Source: Actinostola sp. cb2023 (Eukaryota; Cnidaria; Anthozoa; Actiniaria; Actinostolidae). From it: a stretch of 64,000 nt of DNA. This document shows positions 11,814-64,000 of this stretch, piece after piece (within the stretch, counting starts at the first letter, position 1; each line of letters begins with the position of its first letter). The position numbers and the translations under genes are program-made. The stretch lies in NCBI GenBank assembly GCA_033675265.1, contig JAUJYZ010000658.1, positions 294,778 to 358,777 of the forward strand, given 5' to 3'. The notes beneath the pieces are model-generated. The model had not been told where the DNA came from. It did not search any database and saw only the letters and a list, made by a program, of their open reading frames with translations.

Positions 11814-12791
11814 TATGGTAATGTATTGATCCTACCATCTTCATGTGTATAGTTATAGTAATAGTGGATTTTATAAACACATATTTATGATTAATATTTC
11901 TGTACGGCTCTTTTTCTACAACTCCGGCCCTGCGGTCTTTCGTTATTTTGATGGAATTTTTGAAAGATAAAACTAGAAGATCCTGGAAGATGTATGTTTG
12001 GGTACAGTTAAATACAACATCAGCCGTTTTTAGTTCCGTCACGGGCCGGGAGCGTTGCGTGATGGAACTAAAAAGGCTATCAATGATACTTTTTCACTGG
12101 TTACTATGGTAACAGCGATTATTTGAAAGTGATCACCAGTCTAACAGAAAAAGAGGACCATGACACTGTTGCTATTATAAAGTCCTTTATGTAAACATGC
12201 TGTGGTCCATCACGGACCTCCCTCAGCGTCAAATGATTTTAGGATACTGGAATTATAGAGTTATTAGTTTAAGAAGTATGGTATTAGAGTAGTCTATATA
12301 CACTAATCCACCATACAGACAGTCTTCGTGTAGCTGCACAAATTATCCTGGCTGTTTTTTTTTTAATGTAAAAACAATACATACAACGACTATAGAACAA
12401 TAGCCAGAATTTTTCTGCAGCCACACGAAGACCTGACCAGATGGCGGATCACTGCCATCCATTTCATTGAGTGGCGGTGAGCCTCCTCTGCGGTTTATCC
12501 CTTGGGGAAGGGGGTGAGACCATTACCCCATGGAGTGAGGGGTGAGGTGGATCTGTACAAATTGTCTCCTTTGTGGGGAGGGGCGAGGAGAAACATTCGT
12601 AACGCAGTTCCTGAGCTGTACACCTTGGAGCAAGGGGTTTTCAACTACTTGAGGCGAACTTCTCTTCATATTCTAGTTCAGAATGGCTTCACCTGTGCCT
12701 CTGATTTCCTTTACTCCTGCGAAAATAAACAACTGTTTAAAACAAGGTAAGAAAGAGCCTGGTACTAACACAGACAGGCGCACGGAAAACC
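11814..12791. other. Intergenic stretch between convergent genes
   Basis: This lies between the RERG-like 3' end (+) and the LRRC9 3' end (-). I see no exon I can support. It includes a short ATTAAA-type motif on the minus strand near 12361 and a few diverged hairpins. The terminal exon and 3'UTR of LRRC9 probably fall here or just to the right, but I cannot place them. Confidence 0.4.
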
Positions 12792-12954
12792 TTATTCTCT
12801 ACTTTCTCATAGCACATAATGCTTTGTGCCTTGGGGGGTAATACAAAAGAAAATGGGAGCTTTCTGTCAATCGTGTAATTATGCAACACCATTTTCTTTT
12901 GTATTACCCCCCAAGGCGCAAAGCATTATGTGCTATGAGAAAGTAGAGAATATA
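12792..12954. mobile_element. 163-bp MITE (near-perfect hairpin)
   Basis: TATTCTCTACTTTCTCATAG, then CACATAATGC, is mirrored at the right end. Inner arms TACAAAAGAAAATGG / CCATTTTCTTTTGTA extend the hairpin, leaving a loop of about 40 nt. Confidence 0.85.
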
Positions 12955-13050
12955 CCTTCTTTAAATAAAGTTAAAAAAACGATCCACAGGCGACCAACCT
13001 CTGCCACAGGAAGCCCATTATAAAAAGACGTTGCACATATATCTTCCTCT

Positions 13051-13395
13051 GGGCTACCTTTGGTGTCTACAGGATCGTTGGGCTACCTGTGGTGCCTACA
13101 GGATCGTTGGGATACCTGTGGTGTCTACAGGATCGTTGGGCTACCTGTGGTGTCTACAGGATCGTTGGGCTACCTGTGGTGTGCCTACAGGATCGATGGG
13201 CTACCTGTGTTGCCTATAGGATCGTTGGGCTACCTGTGGTCTCTACAGGATCGTTGGGCTACCTGTGGTGTCTACAGGATCGTTGGGCTACCTGTGTTGC
13301 CTATAGGATCGTTGGGCTACCTGTGGTGTCTACAGGATCGTTGGGCTACCTGTGTTGCCAATAGGATCGTTGGGCTATCTGTGTTGTGTACAGGA
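13051..13395. repeat. About 29-bp minisatellite
   Basis: About 12 copies of GGATCGTTGGGCTACCTGTG plus GTGTCTACA, with a GTTGCCTAT variant. On the minus strand each copy reads CCACAGGTAGCCCAAC, which resembles the dispersed CCACAGGGAGCCCA termini. It starts about 12 bp after the donor of LRRC9 exon 31 on the minus strand. Repetitive open frames through it are shadows. Confidence 0.9.
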
Positions 13396-13407
13396 ATTTC
13401 TACATAC

Positions 13408-48046
<34,639 letters not shown>

Positions 48047-48094
48047 CTGGGAAAGTATGGAGAAGATTATGGACTGTAGGTTGTCAATGGTGGA

Positions 48095-49215
48095 ATCATT
48101 AACAACACCACCATCATCATCTATCATCATTATCACCACCACCACCACCACCATCATCATTAACCATCACCTTTACCACTACCACCATCATCATCACCAC
48201 CATCATTAACCATCATTATCACCACCACCATCACTATCCATTATCATTATCGTCATCATTAACCATCACCACCACCACCGCCATCCATCATCAGTATCAT
48301 CACCACCACCACCACCATCCATCATCATTATCACCACCACCATCACCACCATCCATCATCATTATCACCACCACCATCATTATCCATCATCATTATCGTC
48401 ATCATTAACCATCACCACCACCACCGCCATCCATCATCATTATCACCACCACCATCACCACCATCCATCATCATTATCACCACCACCATCATTATCCATC
48501 ATCATTATCGTCACCACCATCATCATCATTCACCATCATCATCATCATCATCAGAGACATCAGAGATTTTACTATTATAAGTGAATTAACTGTGTGTACA
48601 TATACATGTACCTCCTTGATGGCAGAAAATACAATGCATACATTCTTGCATTAGCAGATGACTGCAGCTCGTCTTGTATTCTGCCATCAAGGAGGTACAT
48701 GTATATGTACACACAGTTAATTCACTTATAATAGTAAAATCTCTGATGTCTCTGATGATGATGATGATGATGGTGAATGATGATGATGGTGGTGACGATA
48801 ATGATGATGGATAATGATGGTGGTGGTGATAATGATGATGGATGGTGGTGATGGTGGTGGTGATAATGATGATGGATGGCGGTGGTGGTGGTGATGGTTA
48901 ATGATGACGATAATGATGATGGATAATGATGGTGGTGGTGATAATGATGATGGATGGTGGTGATGGTGGTGGTGATAATGATGATGGATGGTGGTGGTGG
49001 TGGTGATGATACTGATGATGGATGGCGGTGGTGGTGGTGATGGTTAATGATGACGATAATGATAATGGATAGTGATGGTGGTGGTGATAATGATGGTTAA
49101 TGATGGTGGTGATGATGATGGTGGTAGTGGTAAAGGTGATGGTTAATGATGATGGTGGTGGTGGTGGTGGTGATAATGATGATAGATGATGATGGTGGTG
49201 TTGTTAATGATTCCA
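48095..49215. repeat. CAT/CAC microsatellite spanning the fold-back centre
   Basis: (ATC/ACC)n at 48095-48555 and its inverse (GAT/GGT)n at 48750-49215, with about 190 bp of hairpin core between them. A higher-order period including ATCCATCATCATTATC is visible on each side. It occupies the intron upstream of LRRC9 exon 1 in both arms. Confidence 0.9.
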
Positions 49216-49258
49216 CCATTGACAACCTACAGTCCATAATCTTCTCCATACTTCCCAG

Positions 49259-63117
<13,859 letters not shown>

Positions 63118-63149
63118 GTAACTATTGATAACATATCGATGCCAACCAC

Positions 63150-64000
63150 ATGTCCAGCACCCACAGTATATCGTACCCAGGGAACTTTTTCTTTAGGCCA
63201 CTTTGTTAGCCCTACATTCAGCATCCACAGCATATCGTACCCAGGGGACTTTTTTCTTCAGGTGACTTTGCTAACCCCACATCCAGCACCCACAGCATAT
63301 CGTACCCTGGGGACATTTTTCTTTAGACCACATCACTAACCCCACATCCAGCACCCACAGCATATCGTACCCAGGGGACATTTTTCTTTAGGCCACTTTG
63401 CTAACTCCACATCCAGCACCCACAGCATATATCGTACCCAGGGGACATTTTTCTTTAGGCCCTTTGTTAACCCCACATCCAGCACCCATAACATATCGTA
63501 CCCAGGGAACGTTTTACTTTAGGCCACTTTGCTAACCCCACATCCAGCACCCCCAGGGAACGTTTTTCTTTAGGCCACTTTGCTAACCCCACATCCAGCA
63601 CCCACAGCATATCGTACCCAGGGGACATTTTTTTTAGGCCACTTTGCTAACTCCACATCCAGCACCCACAGCATATATCGTACCCAGGGGGACATTTTTC
63701 TTTAGGCCACTTTGCTAACCCCACATCCAGCACCCATAACATATCATACCCAGGGAACGTTTTTCTTTAGGCCACTTTGCTAACCCCACATGCAGCACCC
63801 ACAGCATATCGTACCCAGGGGACATTTTTTTTTAGGCCACTTTGCTAACTCCACATCCAGCACCCACAGCATATATCGTACCCAGGGGACATTTTTCTTT
63901 AGGCCACTTTGCTAAACCCCACATCCAGCACCCACAGCATATCGTACCCAGGGAACTTTTTTCTTTAGGCCACTTTGTTAGCCCCACATTCAGCATCCAC
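63150..64000. repeat. 65-bp array, right arm (truncated by window)
   Basis: Mirror of the left 65-bp array down to 29798. The unit-by-unit order of variants matches the left arm, so the arms stay collinear even inside this array. Confidence 0.92.

Overview
The window is animal nuclear DNA. It has short exons with GT-AG introns, many hairpin (MITE-like) elements and an extreme load of tandem repeats. No bacterial, organellar or viral gene organisation is visible. The A+T-rich introns, low-copy hairpin elements and gene content fit a marine invertebrate. An anthozoan cnidarian is my best guess, but no marker in the window settles it.

Layout: (1) 1-4775 holds no recognisable gene, only a hairpin pair, an AAT microsatellite and a 49-bp tandem array. 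(2) 4786-11300 (+) is a four-exon Ras-superfamily gene of the RERG/RASL12 type, 406 aa, with a long basic, Ser/Pro-rich tail and no CAAX box. Its introns carry MITEs, a TIR element and a six-copy array of CRE/CCAAT-like motifs. (3) 13408-48046 (-) is a run of 31 exons of LRRC9 (leucine-rich repeat-containing protein 9), convergent with the Ras-like gene and reconstructed here by reading-frame phase. The exons encode about 1,200 residues. The N-terminal part of LRRC9 is missing. (4) At about 48,653 the sequence folds back on itself: 48,67x-64,000 is an inverted near-copy of 29,798-48,63x and carries the same LRRC9 exons 1-20 on the + strand. The right arm runs off the window edge.

The two arms align exon by exon. 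They differ by whole-number changes in two intronic VNTRs (about 58 versus 15 copies of a 95-bp unit; about four extra copies of a 134-bp unit in the right arm). They also differ by homopolymer indels that break the reading frame only in the right arm, by an in-frame 3-bp difference in exon 17, and by a few substitutions. Both arms begin in the same LRRC9 intron and neither has the N-terminal exons. Two haplotypes wrongly joined head to head therefore looks at least as likely as a true genomic palindrome.

The most unusual biology is inside LRRC9. Two intronic arrays are built from the 3' end of the preceding exon together with its splice donor. The 95-bp array thus holds about 58 copies of a donor plus an acceptor-like site bounding a 74-nt pseudo-exon with an in-frame stop, in effect an array of candidate poison exons. 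A 64-bp array after exon 21 has the same architecture. Many other LRRC9 introns also begin with a tandem array close to the donor, including an 8.4-kb 15-bp minisatellite between exons 28 and 29. The thousands-of-residue open frames across that minisatellite are an artefact of a repeat unit with no stop codon on the minus strand.
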